This document shows, piece by piece, positions 55,799-64,000 of a DNA stretch of 64,000 nt; the stretch's first letter is position 1, and each line of letters starts with the position of its first letter. The DNA is from Edaphobacter modestus (lineage in GTDB: Bacteria; Acidobacteriota; Terriglobia; Terriglobales; Acidobacteriaceae), in assembly GCF_004217555.1 (NCBI RefSeq), contig NZ_SHKW01000001.1, positions 248,001-312,000 on the forward strand, in the 5' to 3' direction. The position numbers and the translations under genes are program-made. The notes beneath the pieces were generated by a model. It did not search any database and had not been told where the DNA came from. It worked only from the letters and a program-made list of their open reading frames with translations.

Positions 55799-56683
55799 GA
55801 GGCTGTTAGTAACTTTAGTTCTCATGTGTAGGAAGGCAGTGATTGTGTTGTTGTCATCGCGCAGCATAGTTGGATGGGGAATAAGGGTCAGGTTGGTTAT
55901 CCGAGCGATGTGAGCGATGAGGAGTGGTCGTGGCGCCCTATCTGGCGTTGTGCCGGGAGGACGCTCGGCAGCGGTCGCACCGTTTGCGGGCGGTGTTCAA
56001 CGCTCTGCGCTGGCTGGTGAAGACTGGGGCGCACTGGCGGATGATGCCGAACGATCTTCCGCCGTGGCCGGTGGTGTACCAGCAGACGCGGCGCTGGATG
56101 GGTGCCGGATGCTTCGAGATCATGGTGGAGGACCTGCGCTCTCTATTGCGCGAGTTTGCCGAGCGCAAGCCGCAGCCCACGGCGATGGTGGTGGACAGCC
56201 GGACGCTGCAGTCCACGCCGGAGTCGGGGGCGCGGGCTGGATACGATGGCGCAAAGGAGCCAAGGTGCACGCTGCGGTGGACACCCTGGGCAACCTGCTC
56301 GCCTCGCATGTCACCGCCGCCAACGAGCAGGACCGCGCCCAGGTGGACAAGCTCGCCGAAGCGGTGCAGCAGATCACCGGAGACCACGTGGAACTTGCCT
56401 ACGTCGACCAGGGCTACACCGGAGAAACCGCGGACAGCGCGGCCGCCCGGCACGGCATTCAACTGGAGGTGGTCAAGCACACGGAGGCCAAACGGGGCTT
56501 CGTCCTGCTGCCCCGCCGATGGGTCGTCGAGAGAAGCTTCGCCTGGGCCCCGCGATTCCGCCGCCTGGCTAGAGACTACGAACGCCTCTCCCAAACCCTC
56601 GCCGCCTTCCACTACTTCGCCTTCGCCTGCCTCATGCTCAGCAGAATCTTCAAAATACTCAACTGAAGTCATTAACAGCCTCT
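55799..56683 (+). mobile_element. IS5-family insertion sequence, about 885 bp
   Basis: The ends GAGGCTGTTAGTAACTT (from 55799) and its near inverted copy AAGTCATTAACAGCCTC (to 56683) flank a transposase gene. The sequence outside is CTA on the left and TAG on the right, compatible with a TA or CTAG target. The transposase is frameshifted (below). Confidence 0.8.
55874..56666 (+). pseudogene. IS5-family transposase with two frameshifts
   Basis: Starts MGNKGQVGYPSDVSDEEW at ATG 55874. At ~55930 a G is missing (TGGTCGTGGCG instead of TGGTCGGTGGCG), after which VAPYLALCREDARQRSHRLR, FNALRWLVKTGAHWRMMPND and MVVDSRTLQSTPESGARAGY follow in a second frame. At ~56250 the text returns to another frame: KGAKVHAAVDTLGNLLASHV, AYVDQGYTGE and RRWVVERSFAWAPRFRRLAR (the DDE glutamate). 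About ten bases are missing there, between two GGCGC sequences expected from relatives (GYDGAKRRKGAK). Programmed frameshifting, used by some IS5 members, would not explain both breaks. Confidence 0.75.
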
Positions 56684-56856
56684 AGGTAGCATAACCAACT
56701 AGCTGGACCGCCGGCGGCCTGCAGGTGCCGCTCACTTTCGTTGGGGGAGGGAAGGTAGAAGTCAGAGTTGTATGAGGATGTCCGGGATTCCGACAAATCG
56801 CCATCTCACCTGAACATCTTCAGGAGAGGTGTACTCAGGGGAGACATCCTTTCACT

Positions 56857-57247
56857 GATTCTGGTGCAAACTTCGCTAGAGTGTGTGAATCGGAAGCGAT
56901 TGAAGAATTTCTTGATGGGGTCAAGCAGCGAGAACATCTGCCCAAACGTCAGGATAAGCTACGGGTCTGCACAGCAAGTTTCGGTCTTGAACAAATCGCT
57001 TGAACCCGAGCATCGGCCGAATCCGCTGTTTGATTCGGCGATGATCCTGCTCCACAACATTGTTCAGGTATTTGCTGGACCGTATCCCAACACGGCGTGC
57101 TCTCGTTCCCGCTGATTTCAACTCCGTCATGGCTTGATGCGAGGCCGCATAAGCATCGAGTGTAATAACCCGTGGTGTTCCATGCTTCTTCATCGCCTTG
57201 TTTATCGCCGTTCCACTCTAACCGCCATCAGAATTTGCACCAGAACC
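56857..57247 (-). mobile_element. IS6-family remnant
   Basis: Terminal inverted repeats GATTCTGGTGCAAA (56857-56870) and TTTGCACCAGAACC (57234-57247) differ at one base. The 391-bp span is about half of a normal IS6 element (~0.8 kb). Confidence 0.72.
56921..57193 (-). pseudogene. IS6-family transposase fragment
   Basis: 90 residues: KKHGTPRVITLDAYAASHQA, RSSKYLNNVVEQDHRRIKQR (DDE glutamate region) and RPMLGFKRF match the C-terminal half of IS6/IS26-type transposases, and VWADVLAA is the usual C-terminus, but the sequence between them is shortened. The N-terminal DNA-binding part and the first catalytic Asp are missing. Confidence 0.8.
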
Positions 57248-57507
57248 AGTATTTCTCCTAACGCACTTTTAGTGCGTACTTCCTATTAACTCAGTATGAT
57301 GGGGAGCTCCGGGCTGTGTAATTGCACGGAGGGCGCAGATGCGCTTTCCGCTGCTTCACCGAAGATGGCACTGTCCTCGACGAAGGGCAGGATTATCGCG
57401 GTCGTCGCTGCAGCCAATCCAGTCTGGCGATGCCGTCGAGAGTTCGTAATAACCGCTCTCGCAAGCTCAGCCGAGTGGGTGGTAGTCCGAATGGATAAAA
57501 TGGCAGC

Positions 57508-58662
57508 ATGATGCGGAGTAAGAAAACATGTGAAGGTCCATGGCACCTGCTCGATGTTGGCAGCATTTGGATGAAAGAGTTCGCTTCCGCATTGGCGGAA
57601 CAGGTTAAGGTCATAGCTTGGGAGCCTAGATTTGAGATACTAGGAGCCTTTAACAATGCGACGAATATAGTGGAGTTAGCTGATCCTCCCTTGCGACTTC
57701 GTTCATTCGTGCAGCAGCGTGGCTACGCTCGGCCCGTTGTGAAGACCCTCTTTCCCTACAGACGTAAAGTCCTCAGGCATTTGCTGGATCAGACACCATT
57801 GCCGTCGTCTGCAACGCTCGTCTGCACGACCCCCTACTATGCGGACGTTGCTGAACGTTGGCAAGGGCCGATTATCTATTACTCGACAGATCTGACTTGG
57901 CGTTATGAAGGACTTGACCCAATCCAAGTGAAAAAGCTGGATCGGCGACTTTTCCACGTGGCTGATCTCGTATGCCCTAACTCGCAGCGGATTGCGGATT
58001 ATTTCACGGAGGAAGGATGTAATCCTGACAAGGTAGTGATCGTACCAAATGCGACCCGACGCAGTAACGTTCCAGATATGATCCGTGAAGATCCCGAAGA
58101 ACTGCCTCCGGATGTGCAAGATCTCCAAAGACCAGTGCTGGGAGTTTTAGGAGATCTTTCCGGCAATATGGACTGGATATTCATTGAGAAGGCGATCGAG
58201 CTTACGCCAAAATTTTCCTGGCTCTTCATTGGTCCGACACATCGAAAAGTACATGACCCCCTTCAGGACGCTGCTCGAACCCGGGTAATGCAGACTGCAA
58301 AGTTCATCGGCATGAAGCCTTACGGCGAGCTGCAAAGATATGCCAGATGCCTTGATGTCGCCGTGCTCCCCTATTTGAAGAAAGAACCTACGTATTCGGG
58401 GAGTTCGACGAGATTCTACGAGCATCTTGCCGCAGGTAGGCCAATGCTGGCGACGAGGGGTTTCCATGAATTGCTCCAGAAGCAGGGGCTGTTATACCTC
58501 GTGGATACTGCTGAGGAACTGGCGGAGGGCACGGAACGTTTATTAGAACTCGGCTTTCGTGATGGACACGAAGCGGATCGTTTTTCAGCAAGTCGGTACG
58601 GAACCTGGAGTTTTCGAGCGCTTACGATGCGCAATGCTCTTAGCGCAATCCTCAGCGACTAA
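57508..58662 (+). CDS. Glycosyltransferase (GT-B, group 1)
   Basis: 384 residues from ATG 57508 (ATG 57511 also possible). N-terminal half: PWHLLDVGSIWMKEFASALA, LVCTTPYYADVAERWQGPII, YYSTDLTWRYEG. C-terminal half: ADLVCPNSQRIADYFTEEGC, VVIVPNATRRSNV, VLGVLGDLSGNMDW, WLFIGPTHR and YSGSSTRFYEHLAAGRPMLA, which holds the sugar-nucleotide site. The layout resembles teichuronate/EPS glycosyltransferases of the TuaH kind. It stands alone on the + strand between IS remnants and a decayed gene, so it may have been separated from a larger EPS cluster. Confidence 0.85.
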   Translation: MMRSKKTCEGPWHLLDVGSIWMKEFASALAEQVKVIAWEPRFEILGAFNNATNIVELADPPLRLRSFVQQRGYARPVVKTLFPYRRKVLRHLLDQTPLPSSATLVCTTPYYADVAERWQGPIIYYSTDLTWRYEGLDPIQVKKLDRRLFHVADLVCPNSQRIADYFTEEGCNPDKVVIVPNATRRSNVPDMIREDPEELPPDVQDLQRPVLGVLGDLSGNMDWIFIEKAIELTPKFSWLFIGPTHRKVHDPLQDAARTRVMQTAKFIGMKPYGELQRYARCLDVAVLPYLKKEPTYSGSSTRFYEHLAAGRPMLATRGFHELLQKQGLLYLVDTAEELAEGTERLLELGFRDGHEADRFSASRYGTWSFRALTMRNALSAILSD

Positions 58663-58928
58663 AGCGGAGATTCGTTGGGAAATGGGAAAGTTGGTGACCG
58701 CGGCGGCCACGGATGGCTTGTTGCGCGGTTCTCAACGTATGTAATAGTGTGGCTGTATCGGATTCTGTTGCCTGATTGCTAACCTAATTTTTAAAGGTTT
58801 GATATTCGCCGTCGTCCGGAGTAGCTCTGGTAACTTGCTATCCATTCGACTTCATTTGGTGCCGCGCCTAAGAGATTTATAGTACACGGGTATCTACCTT
58901 CAGTTTTTCCTAACATTCGAAGATAACC

Positions 58929-59935
58929 ATGGTGCTTCGAAGCAGTCTGTATGCGACGGTGTTGACTTGCTTAGTCCTTGCGTCCTTCGCCAATGCCGAA
59001 GGGCGATTGCAGGTAACCTATAGCAATAAAGGGCTCCCACAACTGTCTTACAAGGGAGTTGTTCTGGAAGATCTGAACAGGTTTCCTGACGATACACTTC
59101 ACATCTTCCATATGAAAATGACTGACAGCAGCGGGACTCTACGTTCGTCCGGTCAATATGGTTGGGGAGAAAACAACAGTTGCCGCGCGTGGGAACTAAT
59201 CAACCATATCTGGACCTATCATTTCGTTTGGGGATCAATACGCGTTGGCTTCAGCCAACATGACGACTCCTGGACATAAAAGTTATGGCAATTAATTCCG
59301 CAGACTCTGGTGTAGTTCTAAATGGAGCGGTCATTTATCCCCTGGCGCTCCACTTCGAAGCGCATCCTGCGGGGCTTCGGTGCAAATTTGCCGCAACTCA
59401 CGTTCAATAATCAGGGTCCGGGAGTGACCGCAGCGGACTACGGTAACGGCCAGGTCACGGCCGTAGTTCCAGACGCGTGGGAGGGTGCGTTCGGCCTCAG
59501 CATTTCACCAGAGGCAACAATGGACGTGCGCGTCAGGTGTATCTGCCGGCTGGACAAATCGTCGATGAGTTGAATCGAATGATTCGATATGCTCATGATC
59601 GGTGGGGAGCGACTTTGTTCTATATCGATTCCACAGTAGACGAACATGGTGCCGCACTCGACGCTTCTATATTGGAGAATGTCGCGGCCAGGATGCCATG
59701 TTTTCTTTTAATTCCTGAAGAACATACGGAGAAGCACTGCGCGTATAGTGCTCCCTTTCAAAGCTTTCTGTTCCACGGAGATATTGGGACAGCAAAAGAC
59801 GTGTTTTACGTCTATCCCAATGCATTCAGAGTGAACATGGTAAATGATGTAAACAGTGAAAAACTCGCGGCGGCGCGCCAGCAACTAGGAGCTGCAGTCA
59901 CGCACGGCGATGTTCTGATCGTCCATGGAGACTAG
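58929..59935 (+). pseudogene. Secreted protein with a glycosidase-like C-terminal part, frameshifted and deleted
   Basis: Signal peptide SLYATVLTCLVLASFANAEG, then LQVTYSNKGLPQLSYKGVVL and a WELINHIWTYHFVWGSIRVG region. A lost base near 59270 moves the frame to DIKVMAINSADSGVVLNGAV; another shift near 59378 gives LPQLTFNNQGPGVTAADYGN. At ~59482 the sequence jumps to CVRPQHFTRGNNG, VDELNRMIRYAHDRWGATLF, YIDSTV and CFLLIPEEHTEKHCAYSAPF, which look like the end of a TIM-barrel glycosidase. A middle part is probably missing. I do not recognise the exact family. Confidence 0.6.
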
Positions 59936-59961
59936 TGGGATACCAACAATCAGACCGTAGT

Positions 59962-61449
59962 TCATTGAACAGTCAGCGTAGGTGCAGCGACCGGCTCTGT
60001 TGGGTAGCGGGTTCCACCGGTGAAATAAACAGTTCCTGTTGAAGATGACTCAATTGGTTTTGGCGCGGCATACGACTTGTTACGAAGCGAATCCTGCAGG
60101 ATGAATAAAACCGAGCCCATAAGACGATGGGGACGCCCCTCTTCACCTCGCGTAAGAACGAGATAACCAGATCTCCCAACGACGAGGTTCATCTTCCAGT
60201 ACGGATTCGTCGAATTACTTTCGAAGATCGCTTCATAAGAAGCGCCAGCGATAAACATTCGAACGGATGCGAAACACATTTCGCCGCAGGCGCTCTGTAC
60301 GATTTTCCAGCTTTCTTCAACTGTCTTGGCTGCTTTGATGGAACTCTCGAGTTCTTGGAGGTAAATCTCTTCTTTAAGGATTCGGAAGACGTTGCTGCGA
60401 GAGAGAGTTCTACGCGCAGCAGAGACTTCAACATAGCCGAGCCTATTGATACCGATCCAGATAAGTATGCAGAAAGAGATGATGATGGGACCGAGAAATC
60501 GAATCCCGCTGAAGCTAGCGAGAAGGGCGAAAAATGCAGCGACAGCGCTGACGCCATAAAGGATGAGTGCGGCTACATGAGGCTTGTGACCAAGCGCGAG
60601 AACCATGTGGTGGATATGGCCACGATCTCCTTTGAAGATTGGCCGGCTACGCAAAAGGCGACGACCGACAGAGAGGACCACATCGAGCAAAGGAAGTGTA
60701 AGAGCCATCAGCGGAGCGGCCATCCCGAGCATGGTCCCGTTGTGTTGGCTCCAGACCAAACTGAAGCAACCCAGCATAAAGCCTATGGTCAAGCTCCCGC
60801 AGTCACCGAGAAAAATCGAAGCGGGACTAAAATTGTAGCGAAGAAATGCAAGGAGACAACCCAATAGAGGAGCGGTGGCAATAGCGAGTCCAGTATTGCC
60901 TGTTGCGAGCGCTGCAAGAAGCGTAGTTAGCGTTGCAAAGAGTCCGACACCCGACGCAAGTCCGTCGAGTCCGTCGATCAGATTAACGGCGTTGGTGCAT
61001 CCGATCAGCCACACGATACTAAGGGGAATAGTGATGAAACTAGAGTGTGGAATGTTATCCATTGACATTCGTGCACCCAGTGATACGGCCAACACGGCGG
61101 CGACAGATTGTCCAAGGAGCTTCTGCTTTGGCTTCAAAGTAAATATGTCGTCGACCAATCCAGTTATGAAGATGATCCCAGTTGCAGGTAAGAGCGACAA
61201 AAATAATGTAAGGTGCTGGATCGAGATGGCAGCGTTACGAGGCGCAAAGATTAGAAGAAGCCCCAGAGCGCCCGCATAGGAAAGCACAATGGGAATTCCA
61301 CCGATACGTGGGATCGGCTTAATATGAAACTTCCGGTCCTTGTCCGGACTGTCGACGATGTTAAAGTACAGAAACAGATCCCGGCAGATGGGAGTCGTAA
61401 CCAGGCATAGTGCAAACGCTACAACGAAAATTAGAATGACCGCATTCAT
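59962..61449 (-). CDS. WecA/MraY-family undecaprenyl-phosphate sugar-1-phosphate transferase with C-terminal extension
   Basis: 495 residues; family members are usually ~330-370. About 11 membrane spans occupy residues 1-335. Catalytic motifs: KPIPRIGGIPIVLSY, TGLVDDIFTLKPKQKL (DDxx), NAVNLIDGLDGLASGVG, IFLGDCGSLTIGFMLGC and GDRGHIHHMVLALG (DRxHIHH loop). It transfers GlcNAc-1-P or a similar sugar to the lipid carrier. The last ~160 residues (LKEEIYLQELESSIKAAKTV, IVQSACGEMCFASVRMFIAG and a P/T-rich tail) form a soluble extension seen in some EPS-linked homologues; its role is unknown. Its start overlaps the next gene's stop by four bases. Confidence 0.92.
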   Translation of the reverse strand: MNAVILIFVVAFALCLVTTPICRDLFLYFNIVDSPDKDRKFHIKPIPRIGGIPIVLSYAGALGLLLIFAPRNAAISIQHLTLFLSLLPATGIIFITGLVDDIFTLKPKQKLLGQSVAAVLAVSLGARMSMDNIPHSSFITIPLSIVWLIGCTNAVNLIDGLDGLASGVGLFATLTTLLAALATGNTGLAIATAPLLGCLLAFLRYNFSPASIFLGDCGSLTIGFMLGCFSLVWSQHNGTMLGMAAPLMALTLPLLDVVLSVGRRLLRSRPIFKGDRGHIHHMVLALGHKPHVAALILYGVSAVAAFFALLASFSGIRFLGPIIISFCILIWIGINRLGYVEVSAARRTLSRSNVFRILKEEIYLQELESSIKAAKTVEESWKIVQSACGEMCFASVRMFIAGASYEAIFESNSTNPYWKMNLVVGRSGYLVLTRGEEGRPHRLMGSVLFILQDSLRNKSYAAPKPIESSSTGTVYFTGGTRYPTEPVAAPTLTVQ

Positions 61450-62720
61450 AAATTCCTCTCGGCAGTCTTCGGTGTGGAATCGAAGATGTAAGATGGCTTC
61501 TGAATGTCCTCTTTACTTCGAGGGGCCCGGGGAAACAGATTCTGTTGGGATGACAGCCTGTCAGCGCCGAGAATCTTGGTAATTCTGGCGACGCCAAGCG
61601 GACGATCATAGTGATTAAGGAAGGCCTCCCGCGCAAGCTGACCAGCGACAGAAACGTCGGCGGGGTTTTCTGCGAGACGTAGAAGCAGGTCTGTGAGTGA
61701 ATCGGTATCTCCGCAACGGACCGCCCACCCGCAGCCGAATTTTTCGATAATACGAGCAGGTGTCGCAGCTGCGGGTCCTATGAAAAGAATTGGGCGGCCC
61801 GCGGCGAGAAGACCGTAGACCTTGCTGGGGACCACGGAGCCACAACAAGACTCACGTTGTGTAACAAGGCCTATGTCTGCTATCGAGAGGCTGTTTCCCA
61901 AATTACTTCGCTGAACGTAAGGATGGAAAGAGACGCCACGCATATCGTTCTTGGAGCAGAACTCTGCCATCTTTCCACTATTTCCGCCGCCTCCAACGAA
62001 GACGAATCGAAACCGAGTGTCGTCTTTCAAGTTGAGCATGGCACCTGAGATGGTCGCTACGTCATGAGCGAGGCCGAGAGTTCCTGAATAAAGAACTCTG
62101 AGTTGAGACTCTTGAACTTTTGCTACTGGCTTAATCGAGACACCGTCGGCCCAATTTTCTGCAACATGGATTGTGTCGCGATCGATTCCTCGCAGAATGA
62201 GACGGTTTTTCATGCAATCGCCAAGGGCGACGATGCCGTCGGCGCGATGACGTGAAAAGTCTGCCAAGGTTCCAATCACACGATCAAGCGTTCCGCCAGC
62301 TTTGAAATGATCGAGATCTACAGCGACGTCGGGATAAACATCCATCTCCCATATGTAATGGGACGATCCACGAAACGTCTTGATGGCTGTTCCTATTAAC
62401 GAAAGCAGTGGCGGCGTAGTGAGTGTAAGAACAAGATCTTGTCGGTGCAGGGTAAGGCCGCGAAAAGCCGCCGAAAGGTAGAAGGAGGCATAGGACAACA
62501 ATCTTCCGAGGGTTCCACGGGAGAACGGGAGATTCTTCGTTCGGTACACACGCGCAGCTGGCGGGAGTTCGTCGGAAGAGATCGAATATCCACCTGTCTC
62601 CGCACAGATGACGGACACCTCATGTCCTTGCTCTTCGAGATGGGTCGCGAGATCGGTAAGCAACTGACTCGTCGCTGCCGAGTCCGGCCAGAAGAATTGA
62701 TTTAGGAGGAGGATCTTCAT
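61446..62720 (-). CDS. WcaI/WbuB-like glycosyltransferase
   Basis: 424 residues. N-terminal domain: MKILLLNQFFWPDSAATSQL, LATHLEEQGHEVSVICAETG, LVLTLTTPPLLSLIGTAIKT and YIWEMDVYPDVAVDLDHFKA. C-terminal domain: LRVLYSGTLGLAHDVATISG, FRFVFVGGGGNSGKMAEFC, VVPSKVYGLLAAGRPILFIG and the acceptor/donor loop of GT4 enzymes. It probably adds a hexose or deoxyhexose to the lipid-linked chain in the cytoplasm. It overlaps both neighbours by four bases (wecA-like and acyltransferase genes), so the four-gene minus-strand block is one operon. Confidence 0.9.
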   Translation of the reverse strand: MKILLLNQFFWPDSAATSQLLTDLATHLEEQGHEVSVICAETGGYSISSDELPPAARVYRTKNLPFSRGTLGRLLSYASFYLSAAFRGLTLHRQDLVLTLTTPPLLSLIGTAIKTFRGSSHYIWEMDVYPDVAVDLDHFKAGGTLDRVIGTLADFSRHRADGIVALGDCMKNRLILRGIDRDTIHVAENWADGVSIKPVAKVQESQLRVLYSGTLGLAHDVATISGAMLNLKDDTRFRFVFVGGGGNSGKMAEFCSKNDMRGVSFHPYVQRSNLGNSLSIADIGLVTQRESCCGSVVPSKVYGLLAAGRPILFIGPAAATPARIIEKFGCGWAVRCGDTDSLTDLLLRLAENPADVSVAGQLAREAFLNHYDRPLGVARITKILGADRLSSQQNLFPRAPRSKEDIQKPSYIFDSTPKTAERNL

Positions 62721-63307
62721 GTTGCCTCCTGTGCGCCTGCGACGACAATCTCAGAGCTACGAATCACCCGCTTCTTGACGAATTGTGCAGGGTTCCCAGC
62801 ATAAATTTCATAGTCGGGGATGATGCCGGTGATCACACTCCCGGCGCTTATGACTGCGCACTGACCAAGAACGGTGCCAGGACCGAGCAGCGAGTTCGCT
62901 CCAACCCAAGAACCATCATTTAGTTGGATCGGCGAAACCATCAGACCGAAGCAGGGATCGTTCCAATCGTGATTGCCTGTACAGAGGTATGCGCCCTGTG
63001 AGATGCATACATTGTTTCCAAGACGAACCGTGGTCAGGTTATCGACCCAGCAACGCTCTCCGAGCCAGCAGTCGTCACCGACAACCAAGTGCCAGGGGTA
63101 CTTCACCAAGACACCAGGTTTTGTCGTTACATTTTTGCCAATGCGTGCTCCGAAGAGTCGGAGCAATTTCACCTTCGCCGAGCTGAAAGGAAGCCAATAA
63201 GAGCAAACCAAGGGGGAGCCGATGAAGTGCCAAAGCACCTGCAGGAGGCGACTGCGTCCTGGCTTGTACCACTCGTTGTTGTATTTCCCAAGTGTCACAG
63301 TATTCAT
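62717..63307 (-). CDS. WcaF-like colanic-acid-type acetyltransferase
   Basis: 196 residues from ATG 63307, preceded by AAGGGG; the open frame upstream reaches into the next gene. A short N-terminal part (YKPGRSRLLQVLWHFIGSPL) is followed by left-handed beta-helix hexapeptides: IGKNVTTKPGVLVKYPWHLV, VGDDCWLGERCWVDNLTTVR, IYAGNPAQFVKKRVI. The catalytic-type His lies in CTGNHDWNDP. It should acetylate an EPS sugar with acetyl-CoA. Confidence 0.9.
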   Translation of the reverse strand: MNTVTLGKYNNEWYKPGRSRLLQVLWHFIGSPLVCSYWLPFSSAKVKLLRLFGARIGKNVTTKPGVLVKYPWHLVVGDDCWLGERCWVDNLTTVRLGNNVCISQGAYLCTGNHDWNDPCFGLMVSPIQLNDGSWVGANSLLGPGTVLGQCAVISAGSVITGIIPDYEIYAGNPAQFVKKRVIRSSEIVVAGAQEAT

Positions 63308-63317
63308 AAGTTGCCCC

Positions 63318-64000
63318 TTAGACCAGATCGACGGTTCGCGGTTGAGGACCGCCCTGGACCCACTGATAGAGTTCGGTAAATTGTTGCGTAATGATCGACC
63401 AGTTATAACGACGTGCAACAAGCTGAGAGCCCTCGTTTCCGATCTCTTTATTGCGCTCTGTTGAGTTACTTAACCACTCAGCTAATGCAGAAGTTAGTGC
63501 GGATTGTCTTGGCTCGATGACCCACCCGGCGTCGGCCTGGCTTACTTCAGGAAGATTGCATCGATTGCTGATAATTACGGGAAGGCCCATGCCCATTGCT
63601 TCAAGGATCGAGACGCTGAGTCCCTCTGAATAAGAAGGCAGCACGAAGCAATCTGCAGCGGCCATAGCACTCCATTTGAGGTCGCCGCGCAGCATCCCGG
63701 TGAAGGTGACATCCCGAACGAGATTGAGCTGGTTGATCCTCGCCTCGAGCTTAGACTTGGTCTCTTCGAAATCAGGACCGGCTATAACGAGATGGGCCTC
63801 GGGCCACTTCGCGGATAGCTCTGCCCAGGATTCGATTAGAATGTCGAGACCTTTTTTGTAGTGAATCCTTCCTAGAAAAAGAAGGATCTTCTTGTTCTTG
63901 AGTGCAGGATATTTGGAGATAAAAAGATCCGAAGAATTTTTCTCTGGAATAAAAACCCCATTCGGAATCACAGCAACGGGACGAGTGGAACCGAAACGGC
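63318..64000 (-). CDS. Glycosyltransferase, group 1 / GT4 (5' end outside window)
   Basis: Minus strand; the frame is open to the window edge, and the sequence before GTG 63971 (STRPVAVIPNGVFIP) continues the family, so the start lies beyond 64000. Conserved parts: LFLGRIHYKKGLDILIESWA, HLVIAGPDFEETKSKLEARI, RDVTFTGMLRGDLKWSAMAA, CFVLPSYSEGLSVSILEAMG (EX7E) and GLPVIISNRCNLPEV. Eleven bases separate it from the acyltransferase gene. EPS biosynthesis, cytoplasmic. Confidence 0.93.
   Translation of the reverse strand, partial: RFGSTRPVAVIPNGVFIPEKNSSDLFISKYPALKNKKILLFLGRIHYKKGLDILIESWAELSAKWPEAHLVIAGPDFEETKSKLEARINQLNLVRDVTFTGMLRGDLKWSAMAAADCFVLPSYSEGLSVSILEAMGMGLPVIISNRCNLPEVSQADAGWVIEPRQSALTSALAEWLSNSTERNKEIGNEGSQLVARRYNWSIITQQFTELYQWVQGGPQPRTVDLV

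Noticed and set aside
55917-56685. Programmed frameshift of an active IS5 transposase
   Set aside because: The overlapping frames invite this, but a second break at ~55930 and ~10 missing bases at ~56250 relative to expected family sequence point to mutation.
57296-57511. 71-codon + frame ending at the glycosyltransferase start
   Set aside because: Stop overlaps the ATG in a coupling-like way, but the sequence is compositionally odd, matches nothing and the opposite strand is equally open.

Overview
The window looks like a chromosome segment of an acidobacterium (Acidobacteriota, probably class Terriglobia). Evidence: moderately GC-rich coding, a group 1h (formerly group 5) [NiFe]-hydrogenase operon, large exopolysaccharide (EPS) clusters with secreted parallel beta-helix, HAF-repeat and Ig-repeat proteins, and a bcs cellulose operon beginning with bcsQ. 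The taxon is inferred from gene content, not from a marker gene.

Layout. 1-8.7 kb: EPS cluster, + strand: a partial DegT aminotransferase, a sugar-1-phosphate transferase, a shattered deacetylase-like pseudogene, two paralogous family-4 glycosyltransferases produced by a decayed tandem duplication, and two metallo-beta-lactamase-fold proteins that resemble the CMP-Neu5Ac hydroxylase (CMAH) family. One of these carries a Rieske domain at its C-terminus, a permuted order relative to animal CMAH; the other is cut by an amber codon. 8.8-18.5 kb: AsnB-type amidotransferase, Wzx flippase, epimerase, beta-helix protein, Wzy/O-antigen ligase, an epimerase relic and a second, inverted beta-helix gene whose 5' region is tandemly duplicated. 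19.4-26 kb: heparinase II/III-like lyase, an eight-Ig-repeat galactose-oxidase-like radical copper oxidase, and a HAF-repeat protein.

26.1-39.4 kb, - strand: a compact hydrogenase operon in the order hypF, hypC, hypD, hypE, small orf, hhyS, hhyL, NifU-like, 59-aa orf, DUF5947-like, DUF6084-like, two conserved accessory orfs, maturation protease, 34-aa membrane peptide, hypA, hypB. It should support high-affinity (atmospheric) H2 oxidation, and most genes overlap by a few bases. Its well-known genes are intact, although its neighbourhood is full of pseudogenes.

39.4-43 kb: universal-stress-protein pseudogene, an internally deleted IS481-like element with perfect 26-bp ends, and a frameshifted WD40 gene. 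43.2-48.4 kb: histidine kinase, response regulator and SpoIIE/PP2C phosphatase, then a CHASE3-GAF-GGDEF diguanylate cyclase on the other strand. 48.4-55.2 kb: cellulose operon with bcsQ intact, bcsA frameshifted twice, most of bcsB deleted and its start fused to bcsC, and bcsC frameshifted. 55.4-57.3 kb: AraC-type relic and IS5- and IS6-family remnants. 57.5-64 kb: a second EPS block with three glycosyltransferases (one cut by the window end), a decayed secreted protein, a WecA/MraY-like transferase with a long C-terminal extension, and a WcaF-like acyltransferase.

Together: an EPS-rich surface programme, partly remodelled by duplication, deletion and IS insertion, with a dead cellulose pathway, next to a well-kept H2-scavenging operon. 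The most novel candidate is the pair of CMAH-like proteins embedded in the EPS module.
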